Assembly: GCA_900754285.1 (NCBI GenBank)
Contig: CAAECB010000008.1
Location: forward strand, 1-31,101
From: Clostridia bacterium
Lineage (GTDB): Bacteria; Bacillota; Clostridia; TANB77; CAG-508
Length of the DNA stretch: 31,101 bases
Direction: 5' to 3'
Each line of letters begins with the position of its first letter. The first letter of the stretch is position 1. Of this stretch, positions 1 to 6,486 are shown one piece after another. A program made the position numbers and the translations under genes. The notes under the pieces are model-generated. The model saw nothing but the letters and a program-made list of their open reading frames with translations, searched no databases and was not told the origin of the DNA.

Positions 1-1
1 G

Positions 2-304
2 TTTGCAACATTTTCTCAATGCGAAAACTTAACAGAAGTTAATATGGTTATTCCAGAAAGTGTTACTAATTTGCAATATACTTTTGGAGAATGCTTAAAT
101 TTACGAGGGACCATAGAAATTAATGCAAATGTAACAGGAAAATTAATAAGCAACAAATTAGATTATATGGCATGCTTCGGCTATAGTACATCAACACACA
201 ACAAAGCAAAATTAACATTAAAAGGAACGTGCACAGTATTAGAAAAAATATTAGAAGATGCAAAATTATATGATGCAACGTCTAATATAGAAATAGAAAA
301 ATAG
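2..304 (+). CDS. C-terminal end of a leucine-rich-repeat (BspA-like) surface protein, 5' partial
   Basis: The reading frame is open from base 2 and runs into TAG at 302-304, so the gene begins to the left of the window. The visible ~100 residues read FATFSQCENLTEV, then IPESVTNLQYTF and CLNLRGTIEINANV. This is the spacing of BspA/LRR_5-type repeats (phenylalanine, cysteine-x-asparagine-leucine, then a beta strand). Proteins of this family are usually secreted or wall-bound and often take part in adhesion. The last repeat is irregular and the protein ends without a visible wall anchor. The ATG at 44 is an internal methionine: the same repeat pattern continues upstream of it. A terminator follows 8 bases after the stop. 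Family assignment is fairly secure; function is inferred. Confidence 0.7.
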   Translation, partial: FATFSQCENLTEVNMVIPESVTNLQYTFGECLNLRGTIEINANVTGKLISNKLDYMACFGYSTSTHNKAKLTLKGTCTVLEKILEDAKLYDATSNIEIEK

Positions 305-311
305 ATAAAAA

Positions 312-346
312 ATATAACTGTAAAGAAAAAGCAGTTATATTTTTTT
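312..346 (+). terminator. Rho-independent terminator after the LRR gene
   Basis: A 9-bp stem (atataactg / cagttatat, 312-320 with 332-340) is followed at once by a T run to 346, just after the stop codon of the LRR protein gene. Confidence 0.85.
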
Positions 347-752
347 GGCTATAAATTATATTAATATCTAAAATAAACCCAAATTTATATTAAAGCTGCT
401 TTAAGATAAAGATAAAAAGGTGTACTTTTAGTATGTTCTATAAAAATATTAAATATGATAAAATTACTTTTAATAAAGTAAAAAAGCTTACAAAAGTTTT
501 TATAAAATATAGCCAAAAGTAATATTTTTGAAAAAATTTTATATACAAAAGCAATATTAATCTTTAAACTTTAGTAAACATATATACTTAATTTTATAGC
601 ATATACCAACAAAAAATGCAATGTTAAAAGATGGAAAAAGTTTTTTTAATGATGTATAAAAAACGCAAAACGGTTAATACTGTAAGTAAACCAAGTTTTA
701 GAAATTTTTGTTAAGTTTAAAGCTTAACAAAAAATAAGAGGAGGAAAAAACA
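347..752. other. Gene-free AT-rich stretch with a hairpin before the pilin-like gene
   Basis: About 400 bases with no supportable ORF. Near the right end an 11-bp hairpin (arms 705-715 and 723-733, core ttgttaag / cttaacaa) lies just upstream of the ribosome binding site aggagg (739-744) of the gene at 753. It lacks a T run downstream, so it is not an obvious terminator; it may stabilise or control the leader. No convincing sigma-A promoter or known riboswitch was recognised. Confidence 0.4.
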
Positions 753-1133
753 ATGGCAAAAAACAAGAAAAACACAAGAGGAATTACGCTAATAGCATTA
801 GTAATAACAATCATAGTGTTACTAATATTGGCAGGAGTAACAATAGCAGCGCTAAGTGGAGATAACGGAATACTAACAAAAGCTAAAGAAGCCAAAGAAA
901 AAACAGAGCAAGCTCAAAAAGATGAAGAACAAACATTATCAAATATGGAAAATATGTTAGGAGTATATAAATTTAAGAATATAGATACAGCAGATACAAA
1001 TCCAGCAGAGGTAGTTCCAGAAAATTCAATAGTCTTAGAAGATGATGCAAATAATGGTATAGTAATAAAAGATCAAAACAACAACGAATGGGTATGGATA
1101 GAAGTGCCAAAACAACAGTATTTCCAGATTTAA
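753..1133 (+). CDS. Pilin-like protein, N-terminal part (frameshifted)
   Basis: Start ATG 753 has a strong aggagg SD at 739-744. The protein opens with a short basic leader, MAKNKKNTRG, then ITLIALVITIIVLL: a type IV prepilin-like cleavage site (G|ITL) and hydrophobic helix. Position 5 of the mature protein is Ala instead of the usual Glu. A charged helix (about residues 48-60) follows, then EWVWIEVPK. Within the frame the protein ends at 1133 after eight unrelated residues. Restoring one A in the run at 1109-1112 joins EWVWIEVPK directly to TTVFPDLTLD in the next frame, so this ORF and the one ending at 2083 are one protein of roughly 440 residues. Likely exported and membrane- or pilus-associated. 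The break could be sequencing error, a pseudogene or -1 slippage on AAAA. Confidence 0.75.
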   Translation: MAKNKKNTRGITLIALVITIIVLLILAGVTIAALSGDNGILTKAKEAKEKTEQAQKDEEQTLSNMENMLGVYKFKNIDTADTNPAEVVPENSIVLEDDANNGIVIKDQNNNEWVWIEVPKQQYFQI

Positions 1134-2083
1134 CCCTAGATACAACAACAGAATTAACAGAACAAAATTATAATGATATAAGAGATAAACTAATAGAATA
1201 TGTAGGAGTATATAGAAATGGTGCAGCAAATCAAACAAGAAGTGACTGGAAAGATGAGTGGTATGCAAAAGATGGAGAAATATTAATAACAGCAAATACA
1301 GAGAATTTAACAGATGCCCAAAAAAATCTTAAAAATGGATGTGGATTAACATATTATGAATATAAAAAAGCATATCAAAAAATGTTAAAAAGTATATATA
1401 CTTATGGAGGTTTTTGGATAGGAAGATATGAAGCAGGAATAGAAGGAAGTATAGAAGATATATCAAAAGCAAGGAAAAGCACATCAGAGAGAATAACAAT
1501 AGGAAAATCAGCAAAAGCAATAAGCCAAAAAGATGCAATACCATACAATTTTATATATTGTAACGAAGCACAAGCTTTAGCAAAAGAAATGTCACCAGAT
1601 AACAATTATACAAGTAGTCTAATATTCGGAATACAATGGGATTTAGCATGCAAATTTTTAGAAAAAAACACAGAATTAACAACAAATGATATTAATGTTA
1701 AAAGTATCAAGTGGGGAAATTATAGAGATGCAAAAATAGAAAATCTAGTAAAAGGAAAATATGCTGTATATGACGGAGTAGTATTAGGTGATTGGACCAA
1801 AATAACAAATTCATATACTAAAGAAGATGCAGGAAACAATTACAAAACAGTATTAAGTACAGGAATATCAGAATACACAAACAGAATGAATATATATGAT
1901 TTTGCAGGTAATGAATGGGAATTTACACTAGAATATGCCACAACGAGAACTGATTATCCATGTGCAGGAAGAGGAGGAAGTTGTACTGGTACAAGTTATG
2001 AGTATCCTACTTCTTGTCGTAGTATTTTTAGTATTTCTGACTATAATTTGAACCTAGGTTTTAGATCAGTATTATATTTATAG
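1088..2083 (+). CDS. Pilin-like protein, C-terminal FGE-sulfatase/C-type-lectin-like domain (continuation)
   Basis: This is the downstream part of the gene starting at 753. Genuine homology begins near 1110; the ATG at 1088 has no SD and overlaps the upstream frame. Towards the C-terminus are TYGGFWIGRYEAGIEG, then NIYDFAGNEWEFTLEYA, RGGS and a terminal GFR. This is the signature order of the formylglycine-generating-enzyme/sulfatase-modifying fold (N-x-W-E-W, RGGS, GFR). In proteins with a pilin-like or secreted N-terminus that fold usually acts as a C-type-lectin-like display scaffold, not as an enzyme. The catalytic cysteines of true FGE were not identified. The last ~35 codons have base use unlike the rest of the gene (see the separate entry at 1979). 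Confidence 0.7.
   Translation: MGMDRSAKTTVFPDLTLDTTTELTEQNYNDIRDKLIEYVGVYRNGAANQTRSDWKDEWYAKDGEILITANTENLTDAQKNLKNGCGLTYYEYKKAYQKMLKSIYTYGGFWIGRYEAGIEGSIEDISKARKSTSERITIGKSAKAISQKDAIPYNFIYCNEAQALAKEMSPDNNYTSSLIFGIQWDLACKFLEKNTELTTNDINVKSIKWGNYRDAKIENLVKGKYAVYDGVVLGDWTKITNSYTKEDAGNNYKTVLSTGISEYTNRMNIYDFAGNEWEFTLEYATTRTDYPCAGRGGSCTGTSYEYPTSCRSIFSISDYNLNLGFRSVLYL
1979..2083 (+). other. Candidate DGR variable region at the 3' end of the FGE-like gene
   Basis: From 1979 to 2047, 21 of 23 codons end in T or C, whereas the rest of this gene and most plus-strand genes here favour A-ending codons. A run of NNY codons between RGGS and the terminal GFR motif of a C-type-lectin-like domain is what adenine-specific mutagenic retrohoming leaves when the template repeat carries AAY codons. 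The palindrome aacctaggtt (2050-2059) sits near the end, where an initiation-of-mutagenic-homing element would be expected. No reverse transcriptase or template repeat was found in the window, so this is a hypothesis based on codon pattern and position. Confidence 0.45.
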
Positions 2084-2101
2084 AAAAAATAATAAAAAAG
2101 C

Positions 2102-2216
2102 ACACAACAAAATATTAAAACTTTGCACAAGAAAATATTCAAAAAATGCACAACGAATTAGTCAAAATTTGCACAACAAAATGCTCAAAAAATGCACAAC
2201 AGATATTGAAAAAAAA
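2102..2216 (+). repeat. 23-bp tandem repeat array, five imperfect copies
   Basis: A motif close to gcacaacaaaat followed by A/T-rich filler recurs with its first base at 2102, 2125, 2148, 2171 and 2194, an exact 23-base period. Copies differ by a few bases (cacaag, cacaacg, cacaaca). The array lies between the stop of the FGE-like gene (2083) and an 18-bp terminator stem (2218), so it should be transcribed as 3' untranslated RNA. The period is not a multiple of three, which argues against coding. A second array with the same period and position lies at 17684. Confidence 0.75.
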
Positions 2217-2217
2217 T

Positions 2218-2261
2218 AAAAAAACTTTAATACAAATAAAGAATTGTATTAAAGTTTTTTT
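2218..2261 (+). terminator. Strong Rho-independent terminator
   Basis: A perfect 18-bp inverted repeat (2218-2235 with 2244-2261; core ctttaatacaa / ttgtattaaag) ends in a run of seven T. It closes the transcript of the FGE-like gene and the 23-bp repeats. It can work on both strands because the left arm starts with seven A. The remaining 2262-2334 shows nothing further. Confidence 0.85.
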
Positions 2262-2334
2262 GTAAATATTAATAAAGAGCAAAATCCAGATATAAAAAAG
2301 CAATGAAAAAATAAAAAATCACCTTCCAAGTACC

Positions 2335-2363
2335 TTGCAATTTAAAAAATAATATAGTAAAAT
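2335..2363 (+). promoter_or_regulatory. Sigma-A type promoter for the yhcG remnant
   Basis: TTGCAA at 2335-2340, 17-base spacer, TAAAAT at 2358-2363, located 60 bases upstream of the ATG at 2424. Confidence 0.6.
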
Positions 2364-2381
2364 GAAACTGTAAAAAACTTT

Positions 2382-2414
2382 CAAATAACTAAAGAGTAAA
2401 TGAAAAAAGGAGAG
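2382..2414 (+). repeat. Left copy of a direct repeat flanking the yhcG remnant
   Basis: The segment beginning caaataactaaa and ending gaaaaaaggagag is repeated in slightly shorter form at 2950-2978. Each copy forms the leader and SD of the gene behind it (yhcG remnant, second pilin-like gene). The pair suggests the yhcG unit was inserted by duplication of, or recombination at, a leader sequence. Confidence 0.5.
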
Positions 2415-2423
2415 TTTTAAATT

Positions 2424-2909
2424 ATGGAAAATAATTTAATTAGCGATGATTACAAGGATTTTATAAGAGAAATAAAAAATAAAATTAGAAATAGTCAATA
2501 TGAAGCTATGAAACAAGTTAATAGAACTCTAATAAGTCTATATTGGGGAATTGGACAGGAAATATATAACCAACAACAAGAAAAAGGTTGGGGAAAATCA
2601 ATTGTTGAAGTATTATCAAAAGAACTGAAACAAGAATTTCCTGATGTTCATGGTTTTTCTTCAAGAAATTTATGGAGAATGCGTAATTTGTATGTAGAAT
2701 ACAAGGATAATGAAATTCTGCCACCATTAGTGGCAGAAATTAGCTGGAGCAAGAATGTGGCTATAATGGAGAAATGCAAAGACCAGCTCGAAAGAGAATT
2801 TTATATAAAAATGACTAAAAAATATGGTTGGACAAAAGATGTATTGATTAATCATATAGAAAATAGGACTTATGAAAAATATTTACTCAACCAACGCCAG
2901 AAGAAATAA
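2424..2909 (+). CDS. YhcG/DUF1016 family protein, truncated: N-terminal domain only
   Basis: ATG 2424 follows the SD aaaaggagag. The 161 residues match the DUF1016 N-terminal helical domain, with LISLYWGIGQEIYNQQ, GWGKSIVEVLSKELKQEFP, GFSSRNLWRMRNLY and a KYGWTKDVLINHIENRTYE stretch. Full-length YhcG proteins are about 350 residues and carry a C-terminal PDDEXK nuclease-like domain, which is absent here. After YEKYLLNQ the frame ends quickly. The next frame encodes PTPEEIKKRLEGLK and a stop (2891-2935), which resembles the extreme C-terminus of full-length YhcG proteins. The simplest reading is an internal deletion of about 190 codons that also shifted the frame, leaving a nuclease-dead fragment. 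The promoter is intact, so it may still be expressed as a DNA-binding or helical fragment. Confidence 0.8.
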   Translation: MENNLISDDYKDFIREIKNKIRNSQYEAMKQVNRTLISLYWGIGQEIYNQQQEKGWGKSIVEVLSKELKQEFPDVHGFSSRNLWRMRNLYVEYKDNEILPPLVAEISWSKNVAIMEKCKDQLEREFYIKMTKKYGWTKDVLINHIENRTYEKYLLNQRQKK

Positions 2910-2935
2910 AGAAAAGATTAGAAGGATTAAAATAA
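2885..2935 (+). pseudogene. Out-of-frame remnant of the YhcG C-terminus
   Basis: In the frame starting at 2885 the sequence reads TQPTPEEIKKRLEGLK and stops at 2933-2935. YhcG proteins commonly end with a PT/PxxEEIxxxL tail. Together with the truncated ORF at 2424 it marks both ends of one deleted gene. Confidence 0.5.
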
Positions 2936-2949
2936 AAGAAAAAACATGG

Positions 2950-2978
2950 CAAATAACTAAAAAAAAAAGAAAGGAGAG
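2950..2978 (+). repeat. Right copy of the direct repeat flanking the yhcG remnant
   Basis: Begins caaataactaaa and ends gaaaggagag, matching 2382-2414 with a 4-base length difference in the A-rich middle. Provides the SD for the gene at 2980. Confidence 0.5.
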
Positions 2979-2979
2979 T

Positions 2980-3768
2980 ATGAATATAGAAAGATATATC
3001 ATACAAAAACAAATGAAAATGAAAAAAGAAAAAGGAATAACACTAGTAAGTCTAGTAATAACAATAATGGTATTATCAATACTATTAGGAACAGGAATAT
3101 CAGTAAGCAAAGACAGTATAAGAAGTTCAAAATACACAGCAATAAAAACAGAGCTAGAAACAATACAAACAAAAATAAATGACATAGGGGACGAGTACGA
3201 AAAAGAAGGAAAAACAATAGGAACAGAGCTAGGAGCAGAAGAAAGAAAAATATTAGACGCAGAAGAAGTAGTGGAACAATTGCAAAAAAAAGCACAAAAT
3301 GATAGCACAAAATTAGCAGAAATAAAAGCAGGATTCCGTCTATGCACACCAGAATACATAAAGCAAGAATTTGGAATAGAAAATATAGAAAGAAACTACC
3401 TAATAAACCTAAAAGAAAGAACAGTAATATCAGGAGAAAAAGTAGAATACAACGGAACAAACTATTACATGTTAGAACAAATGAAAGACGGTTTATATAA
3501 TGTAACATATAATAACCAAGTATCACCAACAGGAAGCTTTACAGTAACAAGCCAGAAAGACATAGGAAAATACAAATTAAAAATAGAAGTAACACACGAA
3601 AAATATGTATCAAATTGGGTAGTAAAATACAGAATACAAGGAGAAAATGTATGGCAGGAATCAAAAGACCTAACATTTTTTGTAGAAAAAGCAGGAAAAT
3701 ATGAAATACAAGTAACATGTGGAACAGAAGTAAATTTAGGAACACAAACAATACAAATAGGAGAATAA
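2980..3768 (+). CDS. Pilin-like secreted/membrane protein
   Basis: The start chosen is ATG 2980, because aaggag at 2971-2976 sits just upstream; the frame is open further upstream but has no SD there. The protein has 263 residues. A basic leader containing MKMKKEKG precedes ITLVSLVITIMVLSILLGTG, a type IV prepilin-like processing site and hydrophobic helix (about residues 16-36). Ser replaces the usual Glu5. A long charged helix (about 45-105) follows, with FRLCTPEYIKQEFGIENIE near 115-135. The C-terminal ~100 residues look like beta strands of an Ig-like fold (KYKLKIEVTHEKYVSNWVVKYRI). No sortase signal is visible. It shares N-terminal design with the gene at 753, so both may enter the same pseudopilus or export route. 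Its precise role is unknown. Confidence 0.7.
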   Translation: MNIERYIIQKQMKMKKEKGITLVSLVITIMVLSILLGTGISVSKDSIRSSKYTAIKTELETIQTKINDIGDEYEKEGKTIGTELGAEERKILDAEEVVEQLQKKAQNDSTKLAEIKAGFRLCTPEYIKQEFGIENIERNYLINLKERTVISGEKVEYNGTNYYMLEQMKDGLYNVTYNNQVSPTGSFTVTSQKDIGKYKLKIEVTHEKYVSNWVVKYRIQGENVWQESKDLTFFVEKAGKYEIQVTCGTEVNLGTQTIQIGE

Positions 3769-3824
3769 ATAGCGTAATAAAAGAAAAATAAAAATATAGA
3801 AAAATCAGAAAGGAAAAATAGAAA

Positions 3825-4379
3825 ATGAAAGAAAAATTTTTAGAATTATTAAAAACAGTAAACAGAGAAGGAATAAATGATTTAATAGAATTTATACAAA
3901 AAACAGACTTTTTCAAAGCACCAGCAAGTACAAGATTCCATGGAGACTATGAAGGCGGATTAGTAGAACATAGTTTGAAAGTCTACGAAATATTAAAACA
4001 CAAAGTAGAAACAAATATAGAGCCAATAAAAGTATCAGATGAATCATTAATAATAATAGCATTATTACATGACTTATGCAAAGCAAATTTTTACAAAGTA
4101 GATTATAGAAACGCAAAAAACGCATTAGGAGTATGGGAAAAAGTACCATATTACACAATAGATGACACAATACCATATGGACACGGAGAAAAATCAGTAA
4201 TGATGATAACAGAATACATGAAGCTAACACCAGAAGAAAAATATTGTATAAGATGGCACATGGGATTCACAGAACCAAAAGAGCAATACACAACAATAGG
4301 ACTAGCATACAAAAAATACCCATTAGCATTGTTAGTGCATGAAGCAGATTTAGAAGCAACATATTTTTATGATATATAA
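3825..4379 (+). CDS. HD-domain phosphohydrolase-like protein
   Basis: 184 residues; ATG 3825 follows aaagga. HD-superfamily features are RFHGDYEGGLVEHSLKV (about 38-54), LLHDLCKAN (about 79-87, the HD pair), HGEKSV (about 124-129) and a later IRWHMGF and HEADLEA. Together these give the metal-binding His/Asp set expected of a small single-domain HD hydrolase acting on a phosphorylated nucleotide or similar substrate. Such proteins are common in Clostridia and their phages; the substrate cannot be told from sequence. It lies 28 bases upstream of ruvA and is probably co-transcribed with it. No terminator is visible between the pilin-like gene at 2980 and here. Confidence 0.75.
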   Translation: MKEKFLELLKTVNREGINDLIEFIQKTDFFKAPASTRFHGDYEGGLVEHSLKVYEILKHKVETNIEPIKVSDESLIIIALLHDLCKANFYKVDYRNAKNALGVWEKVPYYTIDDTIPYGHGEKSVMMITEYMKLTPEEKYCIRWHMGFTEPKEQYTTIGLAYKKYPLALLVHEADLEATYFYDI

Positions 4380-4407
4380 AAAATAAAAAAGAAAAGGATA
4401 AGGTAAA

Positions 4408-5010
4408 ATGATAGCATACATAAAAGGAACATTAGAAATAAAAATGACAGACTATGTCGTAATTGATGTAGGAGGATTAGGATATAAAGTATATATGTCA
4501 GCAATAGGAATGGAAAAACTAGGAAACATAGGAGACAAAGTAAAAGTATATACATATTACAGAGTAAGGGAAGATGACATAAGTATATTTGGATTTAACA
4601 CAAATGAAGAATTAAGAATGTTTGAACTAATATTATCAGTAAGTGGAGTAGGAGCAAAAACGGCATTAACAATAATAGCAGTAACAGACCCATCAGAATT
4701 TGCAATAGCAGTTATATCAGATGACATATCATATTTAACCCAAATACCAGGAATTGGAGCAAAATCAGCACAAAGAATAATATTAGAATTAAAAGACAAA
4801 ATGAAAAAAGAAAATTCAGTAACACAAACAAAAAATACAAAAGTAAAAGAAGCAGTAGTAGACAGCAATAAAGTAGAAGAAGCAATATCAGCATTACAAG
4901 TTTTAGGATATAATAAAAAAGATATAGAAAAAGCATTTATGAAATTAGACAAAAAAGATTTATCAACAGAAGACTTAATAAGAAAAGGACTTACAATTTT
5001 AGCTAATTAA
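4408..5010 (+). CDS. ruvA: Holliday junction branch migration protein RuvA
   Basis: 200 residues, the normal RuvA length. It starts MIAYIKGTLEIK with VIDVGGLGYKVYMS: the N-terminal OB-fold domain (about 1-62). Two helix-hairpin-helix motifs follow, LSVSGVGAKTALTII (about 77-91) and LTQIPGIGAKSAQRI (about 111-125). A linker (about 137-152) and the small C-terminal domain III (about 152-200, EEAISALQVLGYNKKDIEKA), which contacts RuvB, complete it. RuvA tetramers bind four-way junctions and load the RuvB motor. ruvB is not the next gene; rarA follows instead, about 115 bases downstream. The SD is weak (aaaaggataagg). Confidence 0.95.
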   Translation: MIAYIKGTLEIKMTDYVVIDVGGLGYKVYMSAIGMEKLGNIGDKVKVYTYYRVREDDISIFGFNTNEELRMFELILSVSGVGAKTALTIIAVTDPSEFAIAVISDDISYLTQIPGIGAKSAQRIILELKDKMKKENSVTQTKNTKVKEAVVDSNKVEEAISALQVLGYNKKDIEKAFMKLDKKDLSTEDLIRKGLTILAN

Positions 5011-5125
5011 AAAATATTTTCAAAGAAAAAAGCGGACATTAGTAACATTAAAATATATTAGAACATTTAAAGCCCGCGACTTTATTCGCGTGCAAAATTT
5101 GCAACATAGAAAGGAAGGGAAAATT
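5011..5125 (+). promoter_or_regulatory. ruvA-rarA spacer with a GC-rich hairpin
   Basis: In an otherwise AT-only spacer there is a local GC-rich hairpin, cgcga / tcgcg (5075-5079 with 5086-5090), flanked by gc/gc. It has no T run, so it is not a standard terminator. Its function is unknown; it could be an RNA processing or protein-binding site in the ruvA-rarA message. Confidence 0.35.
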
Positions 5126-5665
5126 ATGAATTTAAATGAGCCGCTAGCATATAGAGTTAGACCAAAAACACTAGAAGAATATGTAGGGCAAGAACATGTA
5201 ATAGGAGAAGGAAAAATTCTATATAGAACAATAAAAGCAGACAGGCTATCAAGTATCATATTATTTGGACCTCCAGGATGTGGCAAAACATCATTAGCAA
5301 GAGTAATAAGTGAAACAACAAAATACAAATTTTATAAAATAAATGCGGTAACAGCAGGAGTTTCAGACATAAAAAAAGTAATAGAAGAAACAAAAAACTT
5401 TATGTTAAACCCAACAGGAAAGAGTATATTATTTATAGACGAGATTCACAGATTTAACAAATTGCAACAAGATGCATTATTACCATATGTAGAAAATGGA
5501 ACAATAATATTAATAGGAGCAACAACAGAAAATCCATATTTTGAAGTAAACAAAGCTTTAATATCAAGATCAATGGTAGTAAAACTAGAACCATTAACAA
5601 CAGAAAATATATACACGATTTTAAAAAATGCATTAAAAAACAAAGAAGGATTACGGAGAATATAA
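5126..5665 (+). CDS. rarA: Replication-associated recombination protein RarA, N-terminal part (frameshifted)
   Basis: The start chosen is ATG 5126 (aaggaaggg SD at 5111-5119); the in-frame start at 5090 adds residues with no family match. The sequence reads MNLNEPLAYRVRPKTLEEYVGQEHVIG, then Walker A GPPGCGKTS (about residues 48-56), Walker B ILFIDEIHRFNK, sensor 1 GATTENPYFEVN and ISRSMV. This is the AAA+ module of RarA/MgsA/WRNIP1, which acts at stalled forks with SSB. The frame collapses after KNKEG at 5650. Removing one T of the pair 5651-5652 restores KNKEGYGEYNIKIEE and continues into the next ORF. The upstream neighbour ruvA works on the same kind of DNA intermediates. Confidence 0.9.
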   Translation: MNLNEPLAYRVRPKTLEEYVGQEHVIGEGKILYRTIKADRLSSIILFGPPGCGKTSLARVISETTKYKFYKINAVTAGVSDIKKVIEETKNFMLNPTGKSILFIDEIHRFNKLQQDALLPYVENGTIILIGATTENPYFEVNKALISRSMVVKLEPLTTENIYTILKNALKNKEGLRRI

Positions 5666-6419
5666 CATAAAAATAGAAGAAAAAACATTAAAAAAATTAG
5701 CATCAATAAGTAATGGAGATGTACGTACAGCATTAAATGGATTAGAAGTAGCAGTATTAACAACAAAAATGGATTCAGACGGATATATTCACATTACAGA
5801 TGAAGTAATAAAAAATAGCATCCAAGAAAGAAAAGCAGTATTTGATAAAAATGGAGACTCACATTATGACAATATAAGTGCATTTATAAAATCAATGAGA
5901 GGCTCAGATGCAGATGCAGTATTATTTTATTTAGCAAGAGCAATTAATGGAGGAGAAGATCCAATGTTTTTAGCAAGAAGAATTGTAATATGTGCATCAG
6001 AAGATGTAGGCCTAGCAAATCCAGAAGCATTAGTAGTAGCAAATAGTGCAATGCAAGCAGTACATATGGTAGGAATGCCAGAAGCAAGAATAATATTAGC
6101 AGAAGCGGCAGTATATGTAGCAAATTCTCCAAAATCAAATTCAACATATATGGGAATAAACCAAGCACTTGAAGATGTAAAAAACAAAGAAACTGGAGAA
6201 GTACCAATGCATATAAGAAATGCACCAGTAAAAGGAATGGAAGCACTAGGATACAATCAAGGATATTTGTATCCACATGATTATCCAGGAAACTATATAG
6301 AACAGCAATATTTACCAGAAGAAATAAAAGACACAAAATATTATGTAGCAGGAGAAAATGATGTGCTAAAAATAAATCCACAAAAAGCAGAGCAAATGCA
6401 AAAAAACAAGAAAAAATAA
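5652..6419 (+). CDS. rarA: RarA, C-terminal part (same gene, other frame)
   Basis: Family similarity starts at the frameshift point (YGEYNIKIEEKTLKKL, 5652 on), although the first ATG of this frame is 5769. Features are the AAA+ lid NGDVRTALNGLE, then the MgsA C-terminal tetramerisation domain: SAFIKSMRGSDADAVLFYLARAINGGEDPMFLARRI, ASEDVGLANPEAL and YLYPHDYPGNYIEQQYLP near the end. With the N-terminal part it would make a normal-length RarA (about 430 residues). Without frame correction the ATPase would lack its lid and oligomerisation domain. Followed 40 bases later by a terminator hairpin at 6459. Confidence 0.9.
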   Translation, partial: YGEYNIKIEEKTLKKLASISNGDVRTALNGLEVAVLTTKMDSDGYIHITDEVIKNSIQERKAVFDKNGDSHYDNISAFIKSMRGSDADAVLFYLARAINGGEDPMFLARRIVICASEDVGLANPEALVVANSAMQAVHMVGMPEARIILAEAAVYVANSPKSNSTYMGINQALEDVKNKETGEVPMHIRNAPVKGMEALGYNQGYLYPHDYPGNYIEQQYLPEEIKDTKYYVAGENDVLKINPQKAEQMQKNKKK

Positions 6420-6458
6420 TTTTCAAAATAAAAAGTGCATAAATTTATAAAAAATGGT

Positions 6459-6486
6459 AAACCTACTAATAAAAGTAGGTTTTTTA
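6459..6486 (+). terminator. Terminator-like hairpin that contains the SD of the next gene
   Basis: A 9-bp stem (aaacctact / agtaggttt, 6459-6467 with 6474-6482) runs straight into six T (6480-6485). It should terminate the HD-ruvA-rarA transcript. The start codon of the TSUP gene (6487) abuts the T run, and the only SD-like sequence, agtagg (6474-6479), is in the 3' arm. The hairpin could therefore work as an attenuator and as a translation block. Confidence 0.7.

Noticed and set aside
347..752. Cyclic-di-GMP or other riboswitch upstream of the pilin-like gene
   Set aside because: acgcaaa near 663 recalls part of the GEMM consensus, but the other conserved segments and stems are absent.
2102..2216. 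CRISPR array
   Set aside because: Units are contiguous 23-base tandem repeats with no unique spacers and no cas genes nearby; the same holds for 17684-17776.
2999..3529. Long Leu/Phe-rich minus-strand ORFs opposite plus-strand genes (here and elsewhere)
   Set aside because: They arise from A-rich coding strands read in reverse, have no SD and no family features.
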